Of a stretch of 42,948 bases of DNA, positions 1 to 7,925 are shown in pieces. This DNA is from CAIWCD01 sp043782365 (lineage in GTDB: Bacteria; Myxococcota; Myxococcia; Myxococcales; 40CM-4-68-19): assembly GCA_043782365.1 (NCBI GenBank), contig JAYWAO010000061.1:1-42948 (forward strand), in the 5' to 3' direction. Each line of letters starts with the position of its first letter. Position 1 is the first letter of the stretch. A model generated the notes under the pieces. The model searched no databases and was not told where the DNA came from. It saw only the letters and a list, made by a program, of their open reading frames with translations. The translations under genes were made by a program, and so were the position numbers.

Positions 1-1
1 C

Positions 2-637
2 ACCGAGGTGGATCCGGCGGCACCGATCGAGCCCCCCCGCGCGTCGCTGCGGCCCGCCCGCCTGCGCGGCACCTGGGACGCGGCGAAGCAGACCGCCGAG
101 GCCGCGCCCGAGCCCGTGTTCTCGGCGCCAAAGGGCACCTACCTGAACGACGCGGTGGAGGAGGGTCCGCCCGACCCGCTCGCCGAGGCCCGCAGGTCGC
201 TCGACGACCTCGGCGTCTTCTTCCGCACGCTGCCCCCCGCCGACCGGGTGGCCGCGGGCGCGTCGCTGCTGATGCTCTTGACGATGGCGATGCCGTGGCG
301 CTGGACGAAGCTCGACGAGGAGGTCATCGGCCTCTTCGCCGCGGTGCCGGCGGCGGTGCTGGCCGCGGGCGTGCCGGTGCTGGTCTACCTGCGCGCGCGG
401 CTCGCGTCGGGCAAGCTCGGGCGGCCGCTCGCGCTCGCGCAGGTGGTGGCGGCGGCGATCAACGCGGGCTACTGCCTCTGGTTCGTGCGCGCGGTGACCG
501 ACGTGCGGACGCAGCGGGTGGCGGGCAAGATGATCGCCTTGCCGCTCTCGACCGCGGAGCCGGGGGCGTATGCGGGGCTGTTGTGTGCGGCGGTGGCGGC
601 GGTGGCGTCGCTGGCCCTTCTGGGGGGCAGGAGGTAG
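2..637 (+). CDS. Polytopic membrane protein, 5' end outside window
   Basis: The frame is open from the window edge. A GTG at position 8 is the first possible start, but no stop lies before it, so the gene probably begins upstream. The visible part has a Pro/Ala-rich, charged N-terminal region of about 75 residues, then about four hydrophobic segments (near residues 82-97, 105-127, 140-163 and 184-205) with short loops. No catalytic motif is recognisable and I assign no function. The stop is only 4 bases from the stop of the convergent tlpA-like gene. Confidence 0.6.
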   Translation, partial: TEVDPAAPIEPPRASLRPARLRGTWDAAKQTAEAAPEPVFSAPKGTYLNDAVEEGPPDPLAEARRSLDDLGVFFRTLPPADRVAAGASLLMLLTMAMPWRWTKLDEEVIGLFAAVPAAVLAAGVPVLVYLRARLASGKLGRPLALAQVVAAAINAGYCLWFVRAVTDVRTQRVAGKMIALPLSTAEPGAYAGLLCAAVAAVASLALLGGRR

Positions 638-641
638 CGCC

Positions 642-1484
642 TCAGTTGCTCTTCGGCCCGCTCGCGCGCCTGGCGCCCAGCTCCGCCAGGAGGGCGAACA
701 TCGACGGCTCCATCCAGTTGCGCGGCCCGACGAACTTGACCCGCTGCTTCCCGCTGGCGTCCACGAGGTAGCTCTCGGGGAACTTGCTGGTCCCGAACTT
801 CAGCGAGGTCTTGCCACCCTCGTCCCAGAGCACGCTGTAGGCGGGCTTGCGGCCGGCGAAGTACTTCTCGATCGGGTCCCACGCGTCGTCCACCGAGATG
901 GCGACGACCTGCAGCGAGCCGGGGTCGAACGCCTTGGACAGCTGGTCGAGGCTGGGCTCCTCCTCGCGGCACGGCGCGCACCAGGAGGCCCAGAAGTTCA
1001 CCAGCGTCAGCTTTCCCTTGAGCTGGTCGCTCGAGATCTCGCCGCCACCGCGCAGCGGCAGCTTGAACTGGGGCGCGAGGCTGCCGTCGAGGTCATCGGC
1101 GTCGACCGCCGCCTTGGCCCGCTCGAGCGCGCCGCCCCAGTGCTGGTTGGCCTTGCTCGCCACCACCGTCAGGACGCAGAGCGCAGAGAAGGCGACGAAC
1201 GCCTCCTTCAGCCACTTCGGCACCACCCAGTTGCGCCGGTTCTCCAGCGGGATGCCCGAGTAGGCCTTCGAGTCGAGCTTCTCGGCGAGCGCACCGACTG
1301 GGTTGATCACCGAGCCGGCAGCGGGCACGGCGTCGGTGGCCACGGCGTCGGTGGGCACGGCGTCGGTGGGCCCGGCATCGGCGGAGGCGGCCGCGACGGG
1401 GCCGCTGCCCGGGGCGGAAGCGGAGACCGTGGTCGCGAGCGACTCGGGCGGGACGGGCCTGTCTGACTGCGGAAGTTCGCTCAT
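642..1484 (-). CDS. TlpA/ResA-like membrane-anchored thioredoxin
   Basis: A 280-residue thiol-disulfide oxidoreductase. A long Ala/Pro/Thr/Asp-rich N-terminal segment (1-90) precedes one membrane helix (about 94-112). A thioredoxin fold follows, with the active site W168-C169-A-P-C172 and the typical FWASWC and ISVDD surroundings. With this topology the redox domain would be periplasmic; TlpA/ResA proteins there commonly reduce apocytochrome c or copper-site cysteines. The ATG at 1484 is chosen because it overlaps the stop of the upstream glutaredoxin-like gene (ATGA), implying translational coupling. The N-terminal region contains the 15-base repeat at 1324-1383. The family call is firm; the substrate is unknown. 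Confidence 0.88.
   Translation of the reverse strand: MSELPQSDRPVPPESLATTVSASAPGSGPVAAASADAGPTDAVPTDAVATDAVPAAGSVINPVGALAEKLDSKAYSGIPLENRRNWVVPKWLKEAFVAFSALCVLTVVASKANQHWGGALERAKAAVDADDLDGSLAPQFKLPLRGGGEISSDQLKGKLTLVNFWASWCAPCREEEPSLDQLSKAFDPGSLQVVAISVDDAWDPIEKYFAGRKPAYSVLWDEGGKTSLKFGTSKFPESYLVDASGKQRVKFVGPRNWMEPSMFALLAELGARRASGPKSN
1324..1383. repeat. Four-copy 15-bp tandem repeat inside the TlpA-like gene
   Basis: Four consecutive 15-base units (1324, 1339, 1354, 1369) of the form GGCACGGCGTCGGTG, the last degenerate. On the coding (minus) strand they encode the repeating pentapeptide T-D-A-V-P/A before the membrane helix. Because the unit is a multiple of three, copy number can change without a frameshift. 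Confidence 0.75.
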
Positions 1485-1723
1485 CGCTGTAGGCGCTCCA
1501 GAAGGGCTTCGGGCGCGACGCGCAGCTTGAACGCAGTGCGGCCGTCGATCTCGATCACCGGGATGTCCCACTTGAGCTCTTCGAAGAGCTCCGGATCGCT
1601 GCTGATGTCGATCTCCTGCAGGTCGAACGCCACCCGCGCGCGGGTCTGCGCGAGGACCGCCTTGGCGTCCTCGCAGAGGTGACAACCTGGGCGCGAGTAC
1701 AGGACGACTTGGCGGGAGGTCAT
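1481..1723 (-). CDS. Small glutaredoxin-like protein (DUF836-type)
   Basis: An 80-residue single-domain protein. The N-terminal beta strand leads into the redox motif C14-H-L-C17 (context YSRPGCHLC), followed by the cis-proline segment W-D-I-P-V-I and a glutaredoxin-type tail. It lacks a signal peptide and is predicted to be cytoplasmic. Its stop overlaps the TlpA-like start by four bases, so the two thiol proteins form an operon. A role in cytoplasmic thiol exchange is inferred from the family; the partner is unknown. Confidence 0.85.
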   Translation of the reverse strand: MTSRQVVLYSRPGCHLCEDAKAVLAQTRARVAFDLQEIDISSDPELFEELKWDIPVIEIDGRTAFKLRVAPEALLERLQR

Positions 1724-1920
1724 ATCAGCAGGCGCGTTTCTACTCGGGAACGGCGCGCCGCGCCAACCAAAACCCTTCCGGGCGGCGCTTCAGGGAGGGC
1801 CGCCCCTGGCAGCGCGGGGCGCGGTTGACCGCGACCTCCTGGGTGGGCGGCCGCTCGCACACGCCGTGCGGAGAGCCCTCCGCGCGTGCACAACAACAGT
1901 ACGACGCACCAACAGGGGAG

Positions 1921-3429
1921 CTACCTTCGCCGCGCCGGGCGCTTCTTGTGCTTGACCGCGCGCGCTGCCGGCGGCGTGCCCAGCTGGCCGCCCATCAGGT
2001 AGACCCGCAGCGCTTCGCGGGCCACGTACGGCGCGTGGATCTTCCACTTGAGGCCGTTGACCACCACGGCAGCCACCGCGATCTGCGGGTCGGCGGCGGG
2101 CGCGAACCCGACGAACCAGGAGTAGTCCTTGAACGGCTTCTTGTGGCTCGAGAGCGAGCCGGTCTTCCCGGCCACCTCGATGTCGCCGAGGACCATCCGG
2201 CGGCGCTCCTTGAACGAGTGGGTCGCGGTGCCCTGCGAGACGGTGAGCTTCATCATCTCGGTGAGCGCGGCCGCAGTCTCGGGGCGCAGCAGCCGGCGGC
2301 TCCCCGTGGGCGCCGCCTGCGCGCCGTCGAGGGAGTCGATCAGCGTGGGGTTGGGCGCGACGCCCCCGTTGCCCACCGCGCCGGCGATCAGCGCCGCGTG
2401 AAGCGGGGAGAGCTTGACGTCGCCGAAGCCGGCCGCGCTCTTGGCGAAGTCGAGCCCGCTGTCGGGGATGGCGGCGGTGGACGTCTCGACGGAGGGGTCC
2501 GCCCAGATGGGCCGGTTGAAGAGGAACTTCTCGGCGGTCTCCCGCAGCGACCGGGCGTCGAGGTGCTTGACCGCCATCTTGGCGAAGACCACGTTGGCGC
2601 TCTTGGCGAGCGCCATCGAGAGCGAGAGGCAGCGGCGGTCGAGGCGGGGCTTGTCCTGCAGGAGCTTCCCGACCAGCCCGTGCATGCCGCCGTGGTAGCA
2701 GGTCTCGGTCTCGGGTGAGACGCCCTTCTCGAGCAGCGCGGCGCCCGTGATGATCTTGAACACCGAGGCGGCCGGGTAGAGCGGCCGCGTGGCCATGCCC
2801 GCCGACTTGCCGTCGGCCGAGTATTCGACCAGCGCCAGCACCCTGCCCGTCTTCGGCTCGACCGCGACCAGCGCGGCGCCGTCGGGCCTGTAGGTGGCGA
2901 GGAGCTTCTGCATCTGCGCCTGCAGCTCGGCGTGGAGGGTGAGGCGCGCGGTCTTGCCCTCGGCGGTCTGCGCGGTGAAGACGCCGCCCTCCCCGAGGCG
3001 GGCCTTCTTGAGCAGCGAGAGCCCCGGCAGCGGCGAGATCTGCGCCACCGCGTTGGCAGCGGCGGCCGGCACCTGGTGCAGCTCCGCGCTGCTCTCCACG
3101 CTTTTTTCGGTGGCGGCGGTCTCTGGCGGGCCCGCGCCAGACTGCGCGGCGGCCTCGGCCTCCTCGGCGGCGCCGATGGCGGTCTCGATCTGCTCGTCGG
3201 TCATCGGCGCGCCCTGCACGGCGCGGGCGCCAGCGTCGGCCACCGGCTCGGGCTGCGCGTCCTGCTCGGGCGTCTGCTGCGCGACGGCGGCGAAGCCGAT
3301 CAGCGCCGCGGCCAGCGCGCCGCACGCAAGCCAGAGAGGCCGGCGCCGCTGCACGCGGCGGGGGCCCATCGAGACGGGTGCGTCCTGGGCCGCTCCTGGC
3401 GCGGCTTGGCGGCGTTCGGTGGCGGGCAT
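1921..3429 (-). CDS. Penicillin-binding transpeptidase domain protein
   Basis: A 502-residue membrane-anchored D,D-transpeptidase acting on peptidoglycan in the periplasm. The cytoplasmic tail (1-30) is basic and one helix spans about 31-50. A low-complexity Ala/Glu/Gln region runs to about 130 and the transpeptidase domain fills the rest. All three catalytic motifs are present: S222-V-F-K225, S277-A-N279 and K422-T-G424. It has no glycosyltransferase domain, and the usual class B N-terminal pedestal appears to be replaced by the low-complexity linker. The tail is basic (KHKKRPARRR-like). It could be an elongation/division PBP or an accessory enzyme; the motifs make a transpeptidase or carboxypeptidase reaction secure, not the exact role. 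Confidence 0.88.
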   Translation of the reverse strand: MPATERRQAAPGAAQDAPVSMGPRRVQRRRPLWLACGALAAALIGFAAVAQQTPEQDAQPEPVADAGARAVQGAPMTDEQIETAIGAAEEAEAAAQSGAGPPETAATEKSVESSAELHQVPAAAANAVAQISPLPGLSLLKKARLGEGGVFTAQTAEGKTARLTLHAELQAQMQKLLATYRPDGAALVAVEPKTGRVLALVEYSADGKSAGMATRPLYPAASVFKIITGAALLEKGVSPETETCYHGGMHGLVGKLLQDKPRLDRRCLSLSMALAKSANVVFAKMAVKHLDARSLRETAEKFLFNRPIWADPSVETSTAAIPDSGLDFAKSAAGFGDVKLSPLHAALIAGAVGNGGVAPNPTLIDSLDGAQAAPTGSRRLLRPETAAALTEMMKLTVSQGTATHSFKERRRMVLGDIEVAGKTGSLSSHKKPFKDYSWFVGFAPAADPQIAVAAVVVNGLKWKIHAPYVAREALRVYLMGGQLGTPPAARAVKHKKRPARRR

Positions 3430-3525
3430 CGTACGAAGAGCATCGTAGCCCGACCGCGGCCACCTGCAAGATACTGTCTTCAGATCGCGACCGGCCGACG
3501 GCTCCGGGGGATGCGAGGTGAGAGG

Positions 3526-4407
3526 CTACAAGTTGAAGCCCAGCGCGGCGCGCGCGAAGACCTGCTCGTTGTCGCCCAGGCCGAACCCCGCGCCGAGCTG
3601 CAGCCAGACCTTGCCCGTGGCGAGACTCACCGACGGGCCCAGGTAGTGGCGGGTCTCGAGCGCCTGCCCGGGCGCCGACTCAATGGTGACGAAGTACTCC
3701 ACTCCCACCCGCAGCGCCGGGACGAACTCCCAGCGGGCCCCGACGTCGATCTCGAACTTGTGTCCCGCGCTGTCGCCCGAGGCGAGCTTCTGCTCGGCCA
3801 CCAGGTTGGTCACCAGCCCGAGGCGGCCGAGGTCCTTGGCAAGGATGATCTTCTCCTCCAGCTCCCAGGGCGCGCGGAAGTCGGCCGGGCGCTCGGCCTC
3901 CAGGTAGAACATCACGTCGATCGGCAGCTCGCCCTTCTCCAGCAGGCGGTAGCGCGTCTCCAGGCGCCAGCTGTCGAGGGAGAAGCCCTGCTTGTCGCCG
4001 TCGAGCTTGCTCTCGAAGACGTGGTAGAGCGCCATGTCCCAGTGGTCGGTGAGGCCCACCTCCAGCTCGACGCGCGGGGTGGCGACGATGCCGGCGGCGT
4101 TGCCCCTCGGGATCGCCAGGTCGTTCCAGATCTCCAGCTCCAGGTTGCCCTCGGGCTGCGTCGCGTATTCGTAGGCGCGGATGAACGAGCGGCGGTCGGC
4201 GCGGGCGGCGGGCGCGGGCGCGAGGACCAGCAGCGCGGCGAGGGCGGTGAAGGCGGCGCCGGCGGGGACCCGCGCGCGCCGCGACGAGAGCGCGCGCAGC
4301 GAGAAGCAGGCGCGGGGCTCGAACGGCGCTGGCTGCGCAGCGGGGCGGGACGAGCGCGGGGCGGGGGCGGCGCGCGAGGTGCGGGGGACGCGGGAGGGGC
4401 TGGCCAT
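3526..4407 (-). CDS. Predicted outer-membrane beta-barrel protein
   Basis: A 293-residue protein with a long Arg/Ala/Pro-rich N-terminus, a hydrophobic signal segment (about 50-67) and an A-R-A-type cleavage region before residue 71. The remainder alternates polar and aromatic residues in short strands (for example the RSFIRAYEYAT start and LELEIWNDL) and ends in L-G-F-N-L, compatible with a barrel end signal. I recognise no named family; it resembles generic porin or transporter-like barrels. A Fur-like inverted repeat lies 35 bases upstream of its ATG, suggesting iron-dependent expression. The next ATG inside the signal region could be the true start. Confidence 0.6.
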   Translation of the reverse strand: MASPSRVPRTSRAAPAPRSSRPAAQPAPFEPRACFSLRALSSRRARVPAGAAFTALAALLVLAPAPAARADRRSFIRAYEYATQPEGNLELEIWNDLAIPRGNAAGIVATPRVELEVGLTDHWDMALYHVFESKLDGDKQGFSLDSWRLETRYRLLEKGELPIDVMFYLEAERPADFRAPWELEEKIILAKDLGRLGLVTNLVAEQKLASGDSAGHKFEIDVGARWEFVPALRVGVEYFVTIESAPGQALETRHYLGPSVSLATGKVWLQLGAGFGLGDNEQVFARAALGFNL

Positions 4408-4441
4408 TTGAGGGACTCCGGTGGAGGCGCGGCGTGTTGAG

Positions 4442-4460
4442 ATTGAGAATGAATCTCAAT
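4442..4460. promoter_or_regulatory. Fur-box-like inverted repeat
   Basis: The sequence attgagaatgaatctcaat is a perfect 7-bp inverted repeat (attgaga/tctcaat) with a 5-base spacer and is AT-rich in very GC-rich surroundings. It closely resembles proteobacterial ferric-uptake-regulator sites of the TTGAGAATGATTCTCAA form. It lies 35 bases upstream of the minus-strand barrel gene and about 195 bases upstream of the divergent esterase gene, so it could control one or both. Confidence 0.6.
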
Positions 4461-4654
4461 ATCGACAAGGTAGCGCAAGCCGAGCGGCCAGGCAAGCGAC
4501 ACGATGCCGCGGGGTCGGCGCCTGCCGGGCCTGCCGCATGCGGGCGCCTCGGAGCGACCGACTCGATGGCTGGCGGCGCCGCCTCGGCCGTCAACGGCCT
4601 GACTCGGTCCCCTGCCCGATGGGGCCGCTGGGGACCCGGTGCTACCCAACTCCC

Positions 4655-5842
4655 ATGTCCGTCGCCCTGCCCGGCCCGCGCCGCTCCTCGCTCCTCGCGC
4701 GCAGCCTGCTCCCGATCCCGCTCTTCCTCCTGCTCTCGGCGGCGGTGCTGCTGCTCGACTGCGGCGGCCAAGGCCTCGCCGAGACGCAGGCGGAGCTCGC
4801 CGCCACCACCACCGTCCGCGTCCACTACCCCGCGGGCAGCCACATCGTGGCCCTCCGCGGCGACGCGGCGAAGCTCACCTGGAGCCGCGGCGTCGCGCTG
4901 CCCTCGGCGGGCCCGGGCAGCGACACCTGGGTCTTCACCACCCGGGCGCTCGCCAGGAACGCCCGCCTCGACTTCAAGCCGCTGCTCGACGACCAGACCT
5001 GGAGCCGGGGCCCGAACTACGCAGTCAGCGCGGGCGGCACGGTGGACGTCTGGCCGCGCTTCACCCACGACCAGGGCGCGGTCACCCGCATCGACCAGTG
5101 GTGGTCGAACGGGCTCGCCAACACGCGGCCGATCTGGGTCTACACGCCGCCCTCCTACCAGGAGCAGCCCGCCGAGCGGTTCCCGGTGGTCTACCTGCAC
5201 GACGGGCAGAACCTCTTCGACGCCGCGTGGTCCTTCGGCGGCGTCACCTGGCAGGTGGCCCCGGCGATGGACGCGGGCGCGGCCGACGGCACCGTCCGCG
5301 AGGCGATCGTCATCGGCATCGGCAATACTCCCAATCGGATGTGGGAATACACCGCCTCCTCTGATCCTGATTACGCCGGCGGCGGCGCGCGCGATTACCT
5401 CACGTTCGTCGCGGTGGAGCTCAAGGGGGAGGTCGACCGGCTCTACCGGACCAGCCCGGGCCGGCTCGACACCGGCGTTCTCGGCTCGTCGCTCGGCGGG
5501 CTGGCGTCGGCCTATGCGGGGCTGTGGCGGGCCGACACCTTCGGGCTGGTCGGGGTGATGAGCCCCAGCACCTGGTGGAACGACGACGAGCTGGTCGGGC
5601 TGGTGGCGGCCGCGGGTGCGAACGCCGTGCAGCCGGCGCGGGTGTACGTCGACTCGGGCGACAGCGGGCCGGCCAGCGACGACGTCACGCAGACCGCCGC
5701 GCTCGCCGCTGGTTATCGAAAGCTACCGAACGTCCAGGTCCAGTACGTGGTGGGACGCGGCGACACGCACACCGAGTCGTCGTGGGCGCGGCGGCTGCCG
5801 GGAGCGCTGCGGTTCCTGCTCGGGGCGCGCCCGGCGCAGTAG
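4655..5842 (+). CDS. Fes/esterase D-family alpha/beta hydrolase
   Basis: A 395-residue exported hydrolase. The hydrophobic stretch at about 18-35 is a signal or anchor, followed by C36 (LLLDC; not a canonical lipobox). The N-terminal third looks like an immunoglobulin-like or CBM48-type lead-in domain, as in enterochelin esterases. The catalytic domain begins near VVYLHDGQNLF. The nucleophile is Ser279 in G-S-S-L-G-G, and a late THTESSWARR segment supplies the likely catalytic His. This is the family of Fes, IroE and esterase D. The Fur-like box upstream makes ferric-siderophore ester hydrolysis plausible but unproven. The ATG at 4655 places the signal segment at the N-terminus; frame-open sequence upstream lacks coding character. 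Confidence 0.8.
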   Translation: MSVALPGPRRSSLLARSLLPIPLFLLLSAAVLLLDCGGQGLAETQAELAATTTVRVHYPAGSHIVALRGDAAKLTWSRGVALPSAGPGSDTWVFTTRALARNARLDFKPLLDDQTWSRGPNYAVSAGGTVDVWPRFTHDQGAVTRIDQWWSNGLANTRPIWVYTPPSYQEQPAERFPVVYLHDGQNLFDAAWSFGGVTWQVAPAMDAGAADGTVREAIVIGIGNTPNRMWEYTASSDPDYAGGGARDYLTFVAVELKGEVDRLYRTSPGRLDTGVLGSSLGGLASAYAGLWRADTFGLVGVMSPSTWWNDDELVGLVAAAGANAVQPARVYVDSGDSGPASDDVTQTAALAAGYRKLPNVQVQYVVGRGDTHTESSWARRLPGALRFLLGARPAQ

Positions 5843-5937
5843 AGAAGCGGTCCGTCAGACCAACGTCCTGCCGGGCCCGGCCGTCGAGCGAGGGGGCGTT
5901 ACGTCGAGCAGCGCAGCGAAGAGGCTGCCCGGCGCAG

Positions 5938-5960
5938 ACCTCCGGTCCGTCGCCGGAGGT
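5938..5960. terminator. Hairpin between convergent genes
   Basis: An 8-bp perfect stem, acctccgg/ccggaggt, with a 7-base loop in the 140-base gap between two convergent genes. It has no T-run, so a transcription-stop role is inferred from position and stem strength only. Confidence 0.35.
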
Positions 5961-5982
5961 GGCTGGGGTTTGAGGACAGGCC

Positions 5983-6591
5983 CTAGTTGAACCACGCCGA
6001 CTTCTGCACGGACAGCCCCCTCCGGATGCGCAGCGCCTGCCGCCAGGTGGGCACGTCCGCCTGCCACGCCGGGAGGATGAAGGCGATGGCGACGATCTCC
6101 GCGTTGGCCGCCAGGCCAAGTGTAATGCACACGAAGAGCGGGACCCCCGCGACCCCGAAAGAGAGCGCCGCGGTGAGCGCCGCGAAGAGCGAAAGGCCGA
6201 ACACCTTGGCGAGGAGCGCGTGGGTGCTCATCGGCTTGCCGAAGCGCCAGAGGCCCACCAGGTAGGTGCTCGCCTCGCTGGCGAGCAGCGCGGAGATCCA
6301 GCCGGCGTGCGCGCGGAGGATCTCCGGGTGGGCGCGCCAGACGGCCGCGGCGGTGCAGAGCCAGAAGACGAGATCGGCGCGGCTGTCCCAGACCCGCAGC
6401 GCCACCGAGGCCACGCCCAGCTTGCGCGCGGTGATGCCGTCGAAGATGTCCGAGAGCAGGCCCGCGAGCAACAGCGAGAGGAAGAGCCAGGGCCGCGGCC
6501 CGGACCCGGCGAGCCACACCAGGAGCGGCCCGAGGACGAAGCGGGAGAGGCACAGGGTCCACGGGAGCGCGAGGCGCGCCGTCCGGTTCAA
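5983..6591 (-). CDS. CDP-alcohol phosphatidyltransferase
   Basis: A 202-residue polytopic enzyme of the phospholipid head-group transferase family, which joins a CDP-activated lipid to an alcohol in the inner membrane. The signature is largely present: D-I-F-D-G-I-T-A-R, eight residues, then L-R-V-W-D-S-R-A-D. The usual glycine before x3-D is leucine here. About five or six hydrophobic helices follow the usual layout. The start is inferred to be TTG at 6591, overlapping the TGA of the upstream MFS gene (TTGA) with GGGGAG upstream; no ATG lies near. The alcohol substrate cannot be told. The protein shares an operon with the MFS gene. Confidence 0.8.
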   Translation of the reverse strand: MNRTARLALPWTLCLSRFVLGPLLVWLAGSGPRPWLFLSLLLAGLLSDIFDGITARKLGVASVALRVWDSRADLVFWLCTAAAVWRAHPEILRAHAGWISALLASEASTYLVGLWRFGKPMSTHALLAKVFGLSLFAALTAALSFGVAGVPLFVCITLGLAANAEIVAIAFILPAWQADVPTWRQALRIRRGLSVQKSAWFN

Positions 6592-7820
6592 CCTGGCTCC
6601 CCAGCCTCGGCGCCGTCCTCCGCGCCGCCCCGCGCAGCCGCCGCGCCTTGCGCGCCCACCGCACGGTCCCTCCACCACAGCACCAGGAGCAGCCCCGCGG
6701 CGTGCAGCGACGCCACCCCCCAGGCCCAGCCACGGTGGAGCCCCTGGCCGAGCAGCGCGCCCGTCAAGAGCGCCCCGGCGAGCTGCGCTGCGCTCTGCAG
6801 CGACTGGAGCAGGCCCATCACCTCGCCCTGTCGCGAGGCCGGCGTCGCGCGCGAGAGCCACGCGGTCAGCGCGGGCCGGGAGAGCGCGGTGCCCAGGGCG
6901 GTCACGGCGATGGCCCAGGAGAGCGACGCCCCCGGAGTGGCGAGCGGCAGCGCGGCGAAGCCCAGCGCCGCCGCCGCGAACCCCAGCGCCACCGTGGCGC
7001 GCTCGCCGATGCGGGTCAGGGCCCGCGGGTAGAGCCAGAGCTGCGTCGCCACCACGACCACCCCGGCCAAGGCGAAGCTCTCCGCCACCTCTTGCGCTCC
7101 AAACGGAACGAGGCCGCGCTGGTACCAGCTCGAGCCGAACAGGCTCCAACCCGAGGAGAAGAGGTGGTGCGCGGTGAAGAAGAGGGCGAGCAGCAGCGCG
7201 CTGCGCAGCGCGGGCGCCGGCAGGCTGAGGAGCAGCGCGGGCTCCTGCGGAGCGCCCGGTGCCCGCGGCTCGTCCGTCGCCTGGGGGGCGGGCAGCACCT
7301 CGGGCAGGGCGAGGGCCAGCAGCAGGCTGGCGGCCGAGACGCCCGCCGCGCCCCAGAGCGGGGCCGCCGCGCCGTAGCGGAGCAGCGCGATGCAGAGGAC
7401 CGGGCCGAGCACGAGGCCCGTGCCGGCGGCGATGCCGAGGTGGCCGAAGACGCGGGCCCGCGCAGGACCGTCGGTGAGCCTGGCCGCGATGGCGGCGGCG
7501 ATCGAGAGGTTGCCCGCGGTGGCCCCGTCGAGCAGGCGCGAGGCGAGGATGGACGGGTAGCCCTGCGCCAGCGCGAGCCAGACGAACGAGGCGCAGGAGC
7601 CCGCGAGGCAGAAGAGTAATACACGCCTGGCGCCGAGGCGGTCGGCGAGCCTGCCGAGCAGCGGGCTGGCGACCAGCTGCACCCCGGCGTAGGCCCCGAA
7701 GAGGAGCGCCACGCCCTCGGGGCCTGCGCCGCGGGCCTGCGCCCACGAGGGGAGCACGGGCAGCACCGTCGCCCAGGAGAGCACGTCGAGGAGGACCACG
7801 AAGAGGAGCGCGACGGGCAA
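6588..7820 (-). CDS. Major facilitator superfamily exporter
   Basis: A 410-residue transporter with about 12 hydrophobic segments and the MFS loop 2-3 motif GRLADRLGARRVLL, which resembles drug/H+ antiporters of the TetA type. The N-terminus begins directly in the first membrane helix (PVALLFVVLLDVL). No ATG lies nearby; TTG at 7820 has GGGGA five bases upstream and is the best start, with ATT/GTG alternatives possible further out. Its stop overlaps the TTG start of the phosphatidyltransferase, so the two are translationally coupled. The substrate is unknown. Confidence 0.85.
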   Translation of the reverse strand: MPVALLFVVLLDVLSWATVLPVLPSWAQARGAGPEGVALLFGAYAGVQLVASPLLGRLADRLGARRVLLFCLAGSCASFVWLALAQGYPSILASRLLDGATAGNLSIAAAIAARLTDGPARARVFGHLGIAAGTGLVLGPVLCIALLRYGAAAPLWGAAGVSAASLLLALALPEVLPAPQATDEPRAPGAPQEPALLLSLPAPALRSALLLALFFTAHHLFSSGWSLFGSSWYQRGLVPFGAQEVAESFALAGVVVVATQLWLYPRALTRIGERATVALGFAAAALGFAALPLATPGASLSWAIAVTALGTALSRPALTAWLSRATPASRQGEVMGLLQSLQSAAQLAGALLTGALLGQGLHRGWAWGVASLHAAGLLLVLWWRDRAVGAQGAAAARGGAEDGAEAGEPG

Positions 7821-7925
7821 GGTTGTCCCCGGAGGCCACCGGCCACTACCGCTAGCACGCGCGGCGAATCGATTGGTAATTGCGGGTATCCCACCCAACC
7901 AGACCCCGTGGTAGGAGTGCGCGCC

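Noticed and set aside
1868..1883. gcggag-agcc-ctccgc hairpin in the gap between the PBP and glutaredoxin genes
   Set aside because: The stem is only 6 bp, with no T-run and chance-level frequency in this composition; not called as a terminator.
4572..4600. Palindromes GGCGGCGCCGCC and GGCCGTCAACGGCC upstream of the esterase
   Set aside because: Such GC palindromes are expected by chance at this composition and no conserved spacing or repeat was found.
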